Assembly (NCBI RefSeq): GCF_003075435.1
Contig: NZ_QCZJ01000003.1
Coordinates: 186,001-250,000, forward strand
DNA: 64,000 nucleotides
Reading direction: 5' to 3'
Origin: Terrimonas sp.
GTDB taxonomy: Bacteria; Bacteroidota; Bacteroidia; Chitinophagales; Chitinophagaceae
Under the pieces are notes generated by a model. The model had not been told where the DNA came from. It saw only the letters and a program-made list of their open reading frames with translations, and did not search any database. A program made the translations under genes and the position numbers. This document shows, piece by piece, positions 17,627-28,312 of this stretch (positions are counted from its first letter, which is position 1; each line of letters begins with the position of its first letter).

Positions 17627-20600
17627 TTATTTATTCTTTAGCACTTTTACAGGAGGCAACAAGTAGCCATCGTCATTATAAATACTGATAACATATACGC
17701 CTGCCTGGAGCCTTATTTTATCTAATCCCAATGATTGTACAGTAGAACCACTTCTAAGATTTTTGAGTTCTCGTAAAAATACAACCCTGCCTAAAGGATC
17801 CGTCACCTTAATATTCAATTTTTGTGTTTCAGATTTTAACGTCAGTTTGAGCATCAGATCTGAGGTGAATGGATTGGGATATATTTTTGCACTGGAAGAC
17901 GTTGCTGTATTTTCCGGGGCAACTACACTGGTAGCATCTGCATTATTCTGCTGACGGAATGATTCACCGGCAGCGCCATCAGGGGTTGACGGGATTTTTG
18001 CAGAAGATATAATTATGCCTCCAATATACCCTGAGCTACCTTCACCACGGATTGCAACTATCACATCTCCGTTTTGATCTGCGTACACATTATCAATAGT
18101 AACGGTTTGATATCTATTGCCGGAAACTTTTAGCTTGACTTTATTGCCATTAATCGTAAATGTTGATACTCTTGAATCTGTGCCCTCTCTGCTTGCGAAG
18201 AAGGTAAATCTATATACCATATTCCTGGCTAAGCCGCTGAATTTTAATTCTGAACCCTGGCTGATATCAACCCACCATGTACTTCTCATTACATTATCAG
18301 GAACAACACCACTGTTGGTGCCCGTATTTTCACCAAATGGATTTGAACCACTAAAGCCATCACCAACTGTCATGCTTATACCTGAGTAAATGTTTTCATC
18401 ATTAAGGAAATAACCATAAAAGGCGCCGGTAATCGGGTTTTGGTTGGTATTATTCCATGGTGCTGCTGCAGGATCTTCTGTATTAAAATTAATATATACA
18501 GAAGAAGCATATGTTGATGCGGATGCTATAGTGGAGTAAGGGGATGAATTTGCTCCATTTATCGCTTTTAGCTTATAGAAATATTCTGTGTTCTTAAGTA
18601 AACCTCCGAAGTCAGTATAAGAGCTTCCGGATACGGTTCCTTTATATTCATATGTACCATTTGCTGTAGCTGAGCGATATATTTCTACACTGCTGCCATC
18701 TGCCCTGTTATTCCAGGTCAATCTTATTGAATCTTTAGCAACGCCTAATGCCCTGAAGTTATCAGGTGCCAGTAATGTTTCACTGGTTGTATAAGATTGA
18801 ATTACCAAAGCATTGATATATGAACTTAGTGAACCAGTTCCTTTTGTAACAGTAAGAGGAATCACACCACTGCTGTTGGCAGCTAATCCATTAATCTGAA
18901 GGGTATTTTTTGTATTACCTGCGGCATTTATTGAAACTGATTTACCTCCTGCAGTAAAAATAGTAGTACGATTATCAAATGCATTTACGGCGCTCATAAA
19001 CACCAGGTTATACCGGGTTGTTGAGTTGGTAGAAAGCCCTGAAATATTAATGTTTCGCGTACTTGCATCAGTGTAATAAAATGTCTGTAAAATTTCATCC
19101 TTAAATGCGCCGCTATTGTTGCCTGTAACAGCTCCTGTGGTTCCTGATACCCAGGCCTCCGTCAGTGAAACACCTACAGATGTAGTAACACCAAGATCAT
19201 TCTTCAGATTAGAAATACTTGCACCTGCTGCGGGCGCTTTATTAAAGCTGTTCCAAATGCCGCCAACAGGTATTTCCTGGTTAAAATTCACATAGATGGA
19301 TGTGGTGTTTTTATCCGTCACATTTATTCTTACCGTGTTTTCAGTAGAAGCATTATAATTATCTTTTGCTTTTACGATGATGCTGAATACACCTGTATTA
19401 CCTGCCAATGGAGATAAATGAAGCGTACCTGATCCGCTGCCATTATCAGTAAAGGTTGCAAACGAAGGCAAACCTGATGCTGATAAGGTAATGATATCTG
19501 AAGGATCGTCAGTGGCTATAATATTAACATTGGTTGTTTGTTGTGTTTTAACATAAACATCACTTGTAACAACAACCGGAGCCCTATTGGGAATCGTAAT
19601 CTTAACTGTAGTGGAAGTTGTATAGCCGTAGCTATTTTTTCCCCTTACAAAATAATAGTAAGTCTTGTTTCCCTGAACGGTGCTATCAGTATATGATTCA
19701 TCAGTACCATTATTTGCGCCCGGGTTGAGCAGTGTAAATGGACCGCTGAGATAATTGGATCTGTATACTTCGTACTGTGTTGCAGTAGTTGTGGTATTAG
19801 TCCATGTGACTTTAACTACATTGTTTTCAAATTTCGCTGCAAGATCTTTTACTTTTCCCGGAGGCGTGGTTTGACTTGCGGGTGAAGCATTAGAGATTAC
19901 TATAGCATTCATATAGTAAAATCCTGAGTAGCCAACCGGGGGGCCTTGTGTAATTTGTACTGATGCCACACCATTAGCATCAGGAATGACATTATTTATG
20001 GTAACAACATTTTGCGTGTTTCCTGTAGTATTCAAAACAACAGAATCTGTACCGATTTTATATTTAGTTGCAGTTATAGATGCATCATAACTTGCAAAGA
20101 AGGTGAAACTATATTTTTTTGCAGGGTCTAATCCTGTAAAACGCATAACATTAGTAACATTCCAGTCTGCTCTGTAACCTGCCTTCAGAACTTTATCTGG
20201 ATAAACCCCGGAGTTTGAACCCGTACTCACCCCTGAATAGTGAGTATAACGGCTGCCGGATATGAAGCTGAAGCGAATCCCGGTGCTTTGCCCGTTATGA
20301 TCAGTAAGCCCTGTAGATGCAGAAGGGAATATTGTACCATTAGAAAGAAGGGTATTAGTACTGTTCCAGATTCCTCCAACAGCATAATCGGTTGAAGCGG
20401 ATAAATTGATATATACAGTACTGATAGCTACCGGAGCTACTTCAATAGTAAAGGCCATTGTATCACTGCCGTTCTTACCATCATCCACTTTGGCAATTAT
20501 ATTGTATGTGCCGGCATTACCTGAGATTGGTGAAACGGTTAGTACCGCAGTTCTGTTATTTGTGTTTACGGCTATAAAATTGGGTAATCCGCTAAAAGAC

Positions 20601-23600
20601 CAGTTAAGCACATCTCCCAAATCATCATCATTTCCGGTAAATGATAACGTTTTTGTATCATTTTCATTAACGCTAAGGTAAGTAGTATTGCCCGTTACAG
20701 TGGGGGTAAAATTCTCATTCACTGTTAATCTAAACGACCTGGTTACAGTAGCATTTTGGGGATTCTTTACCGATACGGTTATATTATTATATACTCCTTG
20801 TTGACTAACTCCCGGGTTAAATGTAATCTCACCTTTGCCATTTCCGGTTGTGTTAAATACAGCGAATGAAGGTAAATTAGTTACCTGTAATGTCAGAGCT
20901 TCAGTAGTAGTAGTACTTGCATTTATGTATACTTTCAGTTGAGTACCATAACGCATGTACTGGTTTTCGATAGCATTTAGCACAGGGGGGGTGCTTGGCG
21001 TAAGAACATTTAACTCATTGCTGAAGTCAGACGAACCATTCGGATTGATCGCTTTTACCTTGTAAAACACAGTTGAACTTGGGAATAAAGCGGTATCTGT
21101 ATAATTGGTAGTAGCTGCGGGAATTTCAGCGTACATCACATAATCCTCGTTATTACCGTAAGACCTGTATAATTCATATTTGGTTACACCTGTAGCATTG
21201 TTTGTCCAGGCAAGTTTAACACTTGTAGTTGTAATATTGGTAGTTTGAAGCCCGGATGGAGCAGCAGGAGCCTGGGGAGCATTTGAAGTAGTTGCATTTA
21301 CAAACTCCTGTCCAAGTATTGTGGCAGGAATAATTTGCTTACTTATAGTGGGGGTTGGGCTAACCTTTTGATAATTCACAGATAAAACTTCACTACCGCC
21401 ATCTTCATAGTAAGTTACTTTTATTGAATGTTGGCCGGCAGTTAAATGTTTAAGCGTATTATTATATGCTTCTGTAGAACCATGATCACCATTGTTATCT
21501 ACAACCAGGCTGCCATCAATATACAACATAGAGCCATCGTCTGAAGTTGTATAGAATCTGTAATCACCCTCTGAAGGAATATTGATAAATCCTTCAAACT
21601 TCACAGCAAAATTATCGGCCCGCAACTGCATGCCTAAAGAGAAGTTATCAGTGCGCCCGGTTTTTACCGGTGTCATTGAATTGAAAACTGATTCGGCTGC
21701 AGATGACATTCCTGAGGTTTCATAATATGCATAATCTACACCCCGCCCTTTTCTGTCATAATCAGATTCTCCGTTAGCATTAATCGCCCTTACCTTGTAA
21801 TAATATTTGGTAGCAGCACTAAGTGATGAATCCTGGTAAGAGGTTGTATTGGCCGGTAAAACAGCAACAGTAGCAAAATTATTTACCGGGTCTGTAGATC
21901 TGAGCAATTCAAATGCTGTTTCATTATTACTGTTATCAGCCCAGGTAAGGGCTATTTTTTTGTGTGATGAAGTAGTGGCATTTAAATTAGATGGAGCAGC
22001 AGGTAAATTGGTTACTGTACCCTGTGCTTCAACAAAAACGTTATCTGGTACTGTGGAATAAGCCCCTGACGTACCTAATCTCCATAATAGAGACATGGTT
22101 GGCGCCGTGCGTACTTTATTAAAATAACTTATAGCTATAGGATACACGCCTGCGGCCAGCGTAATGGTGTCATCTCTATTTTGTCCTGAATGTAGCCCAT
22201 CATTATCCACTAAAGGAGTGGCATAATAATCATATGGTTTGTCTATGTAAACACGGCTGCCATCACTCGAGTTAGTCCTAAAACTATATTTCCCGGGAGT
22301 GGTTATTTTTATATGTCCTTCCCACAAGAAAGCAAAATAAAAAGTCTGGGTTCTGTTATCTAAAGTAACGTTGGGAACAAATCCTGTACTTTGTGGAGTT
22401 AGAACATTAAAATTGGGTAAGTTATCCCATTCCCCTATATAATATCTGTAACTCAGCCCATTCATCAATGTTTTTGCTGAAGCCTGGTTGCTGAATGGCG
22501 ATTCATTTCCTGCAAGATCCTTTGCTTTTACAGTAATATTATAAGTATTGTTATACTCCAGACTATATATAATATATGAAGTGGATGTTGTTGAATAGGA
22601 TTTCACACCATTAACATACACGTCATAGCCTATTACACCAACGTCATCTGAAGCTGCTTCCCATGAAACCGCAATTGAATTGCGGGTTGTTCCGTCAACA
22701 TGCAGGTTAACAGGTGAGGTTGGTGCCTGGGTATCAACATCTGTTATGGCGCTTACCTCACTGGAAACAGGCCCAGCAGAAGTATTATTAACAGGTCTTA
22801 CAATGTAATAATACTTAACACCCGGTGTAAGTTCTACTTTTGTGAAAGCCCGCTCACTGGCACCTACAATTCCAACAAATTTATATGGTCCGCCAGATTT
22901 GGTTGCCTGGTAAATTTCAAAATTTGTAGGCAGATTTATAGCATTCGCGTTAATAATCCAATTTAATTTTATAGAGGTTTTCGACAATTTATTTGCAATC
23001 AAACCTCTTATAGCTTCTGGCTTATTGGTGCCATTGGCATTAACAACTGTAAATGGATTAGAAGGTAAACTTTCGCAACCAAAATTCTCTGTGGTAGTTA
23101 ATTGATAACTTCCGGCAGAAGCAAGGTATGTGGCATTGGAGCCTAAAGTAGAATTACTACCGGCAATTGTCCATTTGTATGAAGCATACCCATCGGGCGC
23201 TTTTAATAATACCTGTGTGGAACCATCCGGGGCAGGTAATACTTTGCTTGCAAAGTTTGCCAATTGGGGATCGGGAGAAATAGTAGTACCTTTTGTTTTG
23301 AGCACTACAGGAATAGGTGACCATACAGACCATTCAGTACCACGACGGATTCGGCAATCATATGTTCCCAAAGTTGTGGCGGTTATTGTGTTAGATGTTG
23401 CTCCGGAAATAACTTCACCATTTTTTCTCCATTCATATCCATCAAATCCATCACCAACGCCAATAACCTGACTTACAGGTTCGCCAGGACAAAATTCATA
23501 TCTTCCGTTAAGCGGCCAGGGGTTAGCTTTATGCACAGATGCTAAAAAAGGGAAATATCCCGGCTCCGCCCATGCATTATACCAGGAATCATGCCCTCTG

Positions 23601-24385
23601 TCGGGAAATTCTGTGTAAGTAAAATTTGCACCAAACGCTTTAGCTGAGTCAACAAGTACACGTGTTCTTGAAACCGGAGGCTCATTATCAAGTGCTCCCT
23701 GGAACAGCCAGATAGGGGTAAATTTATTTGCCTTTATATAAGGGATAATACTATATTCCGAACTGCTTATGGGAGCAACGCCGGCTGTTAGTTTTGGGAA
23801 ATAACTCATCATATTCCATGATGATTTACCACCACCAGACAACCCGTCTACGCTTATCCTGAATGGATCGACACGAACTTCAGGTATTAAATATTGTTCA
23901 ATTAATTCATTAATAATGACTAATTCACTAAATGAAAAAACGGTGTTTGTACATTGCGGATATAATAAGAAGCCGTCATAACTTCCATTGTCTACAGCCA
24001 GCATATGTTTATTTCCACCATGGTATAACTGATATTCGTTGTCGTAAATAGTGCCTTTCTCCCCCGCTCCGTGAAAAAATAAAAACAAGGGAAATTTTTT
24101 ACCATCACCCGGAACAACATCTTTAAATGTTTTAGGGTATTTTAAACGAAAAGCTATCCCTTTGTATATATAACATTTAAAACTTGATGTAGTCCATGGC
24201 ATTCTGCTGGTTCGCACCCACTTGCCCGGGCCTGATGCAGGCTGGGTGGGCGGCTGAGCCGGATTGTAAGTCACAATGGCATCATCAGGGTTAAATACTG
24301 CGGACTGTGCGAACGTAAAGCTTGCAACCATTGAGAACCCAAATATCAATGTGGCTGTTAACGTGCGTAAAGATGACATCTTCAT
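17627..24385 (-). CDS. Giant secreted multidomain esterase-like protein with T9SS type A signal
   Basis: The 2252-residue secreted protein begins with a signal peptide (cleavage near TFAQS). Residues about 45-290 are an alpha/beta hydrolase: nucleophile Ser183 in DGLSGGGKS, acid in FQGALDNEPP, His in PDRGHDSW, so an esterase or depolymerase activity is likely. Then follow an Ig-like part, several fibronectin type III domains, two PA14-like domains (about 640-775 and 880-1008), cadherin/Ig-like repeats, and three copies of an about 165-residue domain I cannot name (about 1321-1498, 1696-1865, 1960-2130). The C-terminus (KIYPNPFTSDL to the end) is a type A T9SS sorting domain. Start: TTG at 24394 is open, but ATG at 24385 (or 24379) is preferred. 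A terminator follows. Confidence 0.9.
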   Translation of the reverse strand: MKMSSLRTLTATLIFGFSMVASFTFAQSAVFNPDDAIVTYNPAQPPTQPASGPGKWVRTSRMPWTTSSFKCYIYKGIAFRLKYPKTFKDVVPGDGKKFPLFLFFHGAGEKGTIYDNEYQLYHGGNKHMLAVDNGSYDGFLLYPQCTNTVFSFSELVIINELIEQYLIPEVRVDPFRISVDGLSGGGKSSWNMMSYFPKLTAGVAPISSSEYSIIPYIKANKFTPIWLFQGALDNEPPVSRTRVLVDSAKAFGANFTYTEFPDRGHDSWYNAWAEPGYFPFLASVHKANPWPLNGRYEFCPGEPVSQVIGVGDGFDGYEWRKNGEVISGATSNTITATTLGTYDCRIRRGTEWSVWSPIPVVLKTKGTTISPDPQLANFASKVLPAPDGSTQVLLKAPDGYASYKWTIAGSNSTLGSNATYLASAGSYQLTTTENFGCESLPSNPFTVVNANGTNKPEAIRGLIANKLSKTSIKLNWIINANAINLPTNFEIYQATKSGGPYKFVGIVGASERAFTKVELTPGVKYYYIVRPVNNTSAGPVSSEVSAITDVDTQAPTSPVNLHVDGTTRNSIAVSWEAASDDVGVIGYDVYVNGVKSYSTTSTSYIIYSLEYNNTYNITVKAKDLAGNESPFSNQASAKTLMNGLSYRYYIGEWDNLPNFNVLTPQSTGFVPNVTLDNRTQTFYFAFLWEGHIKITTPGKYSFRTNSSDGSRVYIDKPYDYYATPLVDNDGLHSGQNRDDTITLAAGVYPIAISYFNKVRTAPTMSLLWRLGTSGAYSTVPDNVFVEAQGTVTNLPAAPSNLNATTSSHKKIALTWADNSNNETAFELLRSTDPVNNFATVAVLPANTTSYQDSSLSAATKYYYKVRAINANGESDYDRKGRGVDYAYYETSGMSSAAESVFNSMTPVKTGRTDNFSLGMQLRADNFAVKFEGFINIPSEGDYRFYTTSDDGSMLYIDGSLVVDNNGDHGSTEAYNNTLKHLTAGQHSIKVTYYEDGGSEVLSVNYQKVSPTPTISKQIIPATILGQEFVNATTSNAPQAPAAPSGLQTTNITTTSVKLAWTNNATGVTKYELYRSYGNNEDYVMYAEIPAATTNYTDTALFPSSTVFYKVKAINPNGSSDFSNELNVLTPSTPPVLNAIENQYMRYGTQLKVYINASTTTTEALTLQVTNLPSFAVFNTTGNGKGEITFNPGVSQQGVYNNITVSVKNPQNATVTRSFRLTVNENFTPTVTGNTTYLSVNENDTKTLSFTGNDDDLGDVLNWSFSGLPNFIAVNTNNRTAVLTVSPISGNAGTYNIIAKVDDGKNGSDTMAFTIEVAPVAISTVYINLSASTDYAVGGIWNSTNTLLSNGTIFPSASTGLTDHNGQSTGIRFSFISGSRYTHYSGVSTGSNSGVYPDKVLKAGYRADWNVTNVMRFTGLDPAKKYSFTFFASYDASITATKYKIGTDSVVLNTTGNTQNVVTINNVIPDANGVASVQITQGPPVGYSGFYYMNAIVISNASPASQTTPPGKVKDLAAKFENNVVKVTWTNTTTTATQYEVYRSNYLSGPFTLLNPGANNGTDESYTDSTVQGNKTYYYFVRGKNSYGYTTSTTVKITIPNRAPVVVTSDVYVKTQQTTNVNIIATDDPSDIITLSASGLPSFATFTDNGSGSGTLHLSPLAGNTGVFSIIVKAKDNYNASTENTVRINVTDKNTTSIYVNFNQEIPVGGIWNSFNKAPAAGASISNLKNDLGVTTSVGVSLTEAWVSGTTGAVTGNNSGAFKDEILQTFYYTDASTRNINISGLSTNSTTRYNLVFMSAVNAFDNRTTIFTAGGKSVSINAAGNTKNTLQINGLAANSSGVIPLTVTKGTGSLSSYINALVIQSYTTSETLLAPDNFRALGVAKDSIRLTWNNRADGSSVEIYRSATANGTYEYKGTVSGSSYTDFGGLLKNTEYFYKLKAINGANSSPYSTIASASTYASSVYINFNTEDPAAAPWNNTNQNPITGAFYGYFLNDENIYSGISMTVGDGFSGSNPFGENTGTNSGVVPDNVMRSTWWVDISQGSELKFSGLARNMVYRFTFFASREGTDSRVSTFTINGNKVKLKVSGNRYQTVTIDNVYADQNGDVIVAIRGEGSSGYIGGIIISSAKIPSTPDGAAGESFRQQNNADATSVVAPENTATSSSAKIYPNPFTSDLMLKLTLKSETQKLNIKVTDPLGRVVFLRELKNLRSGSTVQSLGLDKIRLQAGVYVISIYNDDGYLLPPVKVLKNK

Positions 24386-24635
24386 ATACTTCAAAAAATA
24401 AATTCAATAATGATGGTTTTCAGAGCGAGATTGGAAATAGAAGAGGGATTATCTATATGGTATGGAAATGTTGGCTTAAAACAACCCAATATTATTCATA
24501 TAGCTAGTGAAAGTTTTCAGGTTTGACAGAAGAAGATTGGAAGTACGGTTAGAAATACGATAAAAATCTTTCTAAAGTAGGGGTGCAAGATAAAAAACAA
24601 TTCTTTATAATGCAACTCATATAGGTAAACATATA

Positions 24636-25823
24636 TTAATTTCTCATATTAGATTGATTGTCAATTATTTGTTTTTCTCTTTTGCCATGAAGCATATTTC
24701 CTATAAAAGTATATCTGACAAACCAATGATAAGTGGCAAAAGAGATTAATAGCGGAATTATAAATGAAAAGCAAAATCTCAAAATCCCGGGCATATTACT
24801 ATCGATAAAATATAGTTGAATAGCGGTTACAAACCCCATATGAATAAGGTATGCCCAATAAGAGGCGTCTGAAATATACCTCCATGTTTTATTTTCCTTA
24901 TAGAAAAAGCGAAGAAAAAACCCGATAAATCCTAATGTAAAAAGTACAATTACCAATCCAGCTAAGAATTTACCTGTAAAATATATGCTCAGATTATTAT
25001 TCAAGCGCTCGGCTGCTTCAATATAAAATAGTCCTATGCAAATTAGCACACCCGGTATTAGTAGTTTTAAGTAATTCTTTATTAAAATCTGAAATACATC
25101 TGTTCGCTTATGAAAAAGCCATCCTGTGGTAAAAAAATACCCGTAAAAGAACAAATATGAAATATGTTCAGGAATCACACTGGTGTCTGCCAGTATAAAT
25201 AATCTTGTTTCTTTTATCAGAATAAGAAATATGCTTATGCTGAATATAAGTATCCAATAAATATTATTTAAATTTTGCTTATTCCACCAGTTGGAAAATT
25301 TTTTAAAAAAAGCGGCAACCGGAGAAAACCGGCAGGCTCTCTTCAATACGATTACTACAGCATAAAACATCATCAAATCATAAAGGAACCATAAATGTGC
25401 CAGCCCGTTTCTGCCAAACATCTGATAAAAACTTTTCCTGTAAGCTTCATTCCAGGGTAAATGTGATTTGAAAACTGCTTCATAAACCCTGAATGGAAAC
25501 ATTGTGAGCGGCACAATAAGAATAACCCCTGCTATAAAAGGTAAACCAACTCTTGTCCACCGGTTTTTAATGAACTTTTTTTCGCTTTTTCTGTTATAGA
25601 GAAATCTGCAAAAGAAACCTGCTATAAGAAAAAATAAAGGCATCCTGAATGAGTGAATAAAAAAGTAAACAAAATCAAACGAAATATTATTGTACCCATT
25701 ATCATGAACCCAGTAGAAGGCATTTTCTACCCTGTATGCAATAGTAGCATGCAATAGTATTCCCAATAACATGGCTACAGCTCTCAACGCATCAAGACCA
25801 TGAATCCTTTTTCCATCTATCAT
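24636..25823 (-). CDS. Acyltransferase family 3 membrane protein
   Basis: The 395-residue polytopic protein has about ten membrane helices and the acyltransferase-3 N-terminus GLDALRAVAMLLGILLHATI, with the conserved Arg and His, followed by FFIHSFRMPLFFLIAGFF. This resembles MdoC/OpgC-type O-acyltransferases that decorate extracytoplasmic glucans or other surface glycans. The gene stands alone, divergent from the adhesin gene at 26051 and 250 bases before the start of the giant esterase gene. The acyl acceptor is not predictable. Confidence 0.88.
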   Translation of the reverse strand: MIDGKRIHGLDALRAVAMLLGILLHATIAYRVENAFYWVHDNGYNNISFDFVYFFIHSFRMPLFFLIAGFFCRFLYNRKSEKKFIKNRWTRVGLPFIAGVILIVPLTMFPFRVYEAVFKSHLPWNEAYRKSFYQMFGRNGLAHLWFLYDLMMFYAVVIVLKRACRFSPVAAFFKKFSNWWNKQNLNNIYWILIFSISIFLILIKETRLFILADTSVIPEHISYLFFYGYFFTTGWLFHKRTDVFQILIKNYLKLLIPGVLICIGLFYIEAAERLNNNLSIYFTGKFLAGLVIVLFTLGFIGFFLRFFYKENKTWRYISDASYWAYLIHMGFVTAIQLYFIDSNMPGILRFCFSFIIPLLISFATYHWFVRYTFIGNMLHGKREKQIIDNQSNMRN

Positions 25824-26050
25824 TTCTCAAGTTTGATTATTACCCGTACTTGTCCTGAAGTAAAAATACAAACCAAAATATAACTGCCAAATTAATTCAA
25901 CACTAATCGCTGTTACACCTGTAAAAGAACTTCGAAATTGATATTTGTTACCCCGGGCATTTAAAATGATATACCTATGCAACGTTCTGTATTTAATACT
26001 TATCAAATGCTAAATTGCAAATCTATTATAGTAAGCATTTTAAAGTAATT

Positions 26051-28075
26051 ATGCCCGGAAAACGCGTTTGTATACTGTTGGTATGTTTGTTTTCTTGTAA
26101 TGTTGTAATATATGCACAAGCAGCTTGTAGTGCTCTTGGACAAACCCCGGGTTCAGCCTTCCCTGTTTGCGGTACATCTACCTTTACACAACAAACCGTT
26201 CCTGCATGCGGAGGACGCAGCATACCTGTGCCAGGGTGTGGAAATGATGGTGCAGCTTATGGTGATTTAAATCCATATTGGTATAAGTTTACCTGTTTTG
26301 CTTCCGGTACGCTTGGTTTTACAATAACTCCTTTAACACTTTCAGACGATTATGACTGGCAAATATTTGATATTACTTTTAATAAGCCTGAAGACGTATA
26401 TACCAGGAGTAACCTGTATGTAGCAAGTAACTGGTCGGCTGTACCCGGAGCAACAGGTACTGCTGCGAATGCCAATGCGCTTACCAATTGTGCAGGGTTT
26501 GCCTATCCTAATACAAGCAGAATGCCTGCCCTTATTGCAGGTCATCAATACCTGTTACTGATCAGCCATTTTACAGCCAGCAATCAAAGTGGGTATACTT
26601 TAAGCTTTAACGGCGGCACGGCAAATATTACGGATCCTAAAGAACCCGCGCTGGAAAGTGCTCGGGCTTATTGTGACGGAAGCAGCATAATCTTAAAATT
26701 GAACAAAAAGATGCAATGCAAAACCCTTGCATCAAACGGAAGCGATTTTCGTTTAGCCACGCCTATTGCCGGTATAACCGGCGCGTCTGCTCCTGCATGT
26801 TCAGCTTCATTTGATATGGATTCAGTGATCATCAGCCTTAATAACCCGCTACCACCGGCAACTTATACACTTGTAATACAAAAAGGATCTGACGGAAATA
26901 CTTTAATGGATAATTGCGACAGAAGTATTGCAGAGAACACAACAATTGATTTTACTGTTGAACCCGTTGCTCCTACGCCTATGGATAGCATAGCACCTGT
27001 TGCATGTGCACCCGATGTATTACAATTGGTATTTAAGAAAAATATAAGATGCAATTCTATTGCAAAAGACGGTAGTGATTTTTTAATATCAGGAACATCG
27101 CCTGCTGTTGTTGTTAGCGCATACGGCGATTGCAATGACGATAACCGCACAGGAATAATTTACGTAAAGCTTTCACAACCCTTAACGGTAAAAGGTAATT
27201 ATACTATTACCTTAAAAGCAGGAACCGATGGCAATACTATAATAGATGAATGTGGGGAAATGACTCCTGCCGGGCAAAAAGTAATGTTTAATACTTTGGA
27301 TACGGTATCCGCTGATTTTAACTATAATATACTTTGGGGATGCGGAGTTGATACCATCAGGTTTTCTCACCCGGGCGGCAATGATATAAACAATTGGAAC
27401 TGGTCATTCGAAGATGGAACAGCTTCAGGTAGCCAGTTTCCTCAAAAAGTATATACTGCATTTGGAGAAAAAAAGGCCGCACTGATTGTATCAAATGGAG
27501 TTTGCAGTGATACCGCTTCAGCAGATATTTTGCTTGACAATGCATTAAAAGCCGACTTTGAGGCGCCTGAATTTATTTGCCCTAATGACAGCGCTGTATT
27601 TAAGGATGTCAGCATTGGTAAAATAGCTTCATGGAACTGGAATTTTGGTAATGGTACAAGAAGCATCGCTGCGGTTCCACCGGTGCAACAATACCCGCCA
27701 CCGCTTACTGACAGGTTGTATACAATAACGCTTAATATAGTGGATAGTATAGGGTGCCCGGCGCAGATAACCAAAACCGTAAATGTAGTAAGTAGTTGTT
27801 TTGTTGCTATCCCATCCGCCTTTTCTCCCAACAATGACTATCTCAATGATTATTTATACCCGTTAAACGCCTATAAAGCTGAGGATCTCATGTTCCGGGT
27901 ATACAATGTATACGGGCAGAAAGTATTTGAAACTACAGACCGGTTTAAAAAATGGGACGGTACTTTTAACGGTCAGCCGCAAAGAACCGGCACCTATGTG
28001 TGGACGCTCTACTATATACATAAGGATACCAGGAAAGTGTTTAATTTAAAAGGTACAACTACACTTATCCGTTAG
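26051..28075 (+). CDS. T9SS type B cargo, gliding-motility-associated adhesin-like
   Basis: The 674-residue secreted protein starts at ATG 26051 (a TTG 36 bases upstream is open but gives a poor signal peptide). The signal peptide ends near YAQA. An N-terminal Cys-rich domain (about 22-200) is followed by two SbsA-type Ig-like repeats (LNKKMQCKTLASNGSDF, FKKNIRCNSIAKDGSDF) and one or two PKD domains (NNWNWSFEDG, ASWNWNFGNG). The C-terminus, from IPSAFSPNNDYLNDYLYP to WDGTFNGQPQRTGTYVW, is the type B gliding-motility C-terminal sorting domain that directs export through the T9SS. It is likely a surface adhesin. The two PKD and Ig repeats are internally homologous. Confidence 0.9.
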   Translation: MPGKRVCILLVCLFSCNVVIYAQAACSALGQTPGSAFPVCGTSTFTQQTVPACGGRSIPVPGCGNDGAAYGDLNPYWYKFTCFASGTLGFTITPLTLSDDYDWQIFDITFNKPEDVYTRSNLYVASNWSAVPGATGTAANANALTNCAGFAYPNTSRMPALIAGHQYLLLISHFTASNQSGYTLSFNGGTANITDPKEPALESARAYCDGSSIILKLNKKMQCKTLASNGSDFRLATPIAGITGASAPACSASFDMDSVIISLNNPLPPATYTLVIQKGSDGNTLMDNCDRSIAENTTIDFTVEPVAPTPMDSIAPVACAPDVLQLVFKKNIRCNSIAKDGSDFLISGTSPAVVVSAYGDCNDDNRTGIIYVKLSQPLTVKGNYTITLKAGTDGNTIIDECGEMTPAGQKVMFNTLDTVSADFNYNILWGCGVDTIRFSHPGGNDINNWNWSFEDGTASGSQFPQKVYTAFGEKKAALIVSNGVCSDTASADILLDNALKADFEAPEFICPNDSAVFKDVSIGKIASWNWNFGNGTRSIAAVPPVQQYPPPLTDRLYTITLNIVDSIGCPAQITKTVNVVSSCFVAIPSAFSPNNDYLNDYLYPLNAYKAEDLMFRVYNVYGQKVFETTDRFKKWDGTFNGQPQRTGTYVWTLYYIHKDTRKVFNLKGTTTLIR

Positions 28076-28158
28076 TTTACTGCCATTCACAGAAAATTGA
28101 GATAATTATACAACATTCATTCCTGCATTGCGTTTGGTTTGCATCAATTCTTTTACAA

Positions 28159-28242
28159 ATGAAAAATGCAGATAAATTCTTTTTCCTTTTTGTTGCCGTA
28201 AGTTATTTTATGCTTTATGCAGTTATGGCTATGCTGGGTTAA
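28159..28242 (+). CDS. Possible 27-residue membrane mini-protein
   Basis: ATG at 28159 opens a 27-codon frame (MKNADKFFFLFVAVSYF then a hydrophobic stretch to MLG) ending TAA at 28242. It would be a single-pass membrane peptide with a charged N-terminus. It lies in the gap between the adhesin and lipocalin genes. Evidence is only composition and a clean start and stop. Confidence 0.25.
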   Translation: MKNADKFFFLFVAVSYFMLYAVMAMLG

Positions 28243-28252
28243 TCTATCTCCG

Positions 28253-28260
28253 TATATTTG
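28253..28260 (+). promoter_or_regulatory. Putative -7 box for lipocalin-like gene
   Basis: TATATTTG matches TAnnTTTG and lies 52 bases upstream of the ATG at 28313. No clear -33 element is visible. Confidence 0.35.
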
Positions 28261-28312
28261 CACCATCCTTCTCCCGAAAAGATAGCATTATCCACTTCAG
28301 CAAACCATTTTT

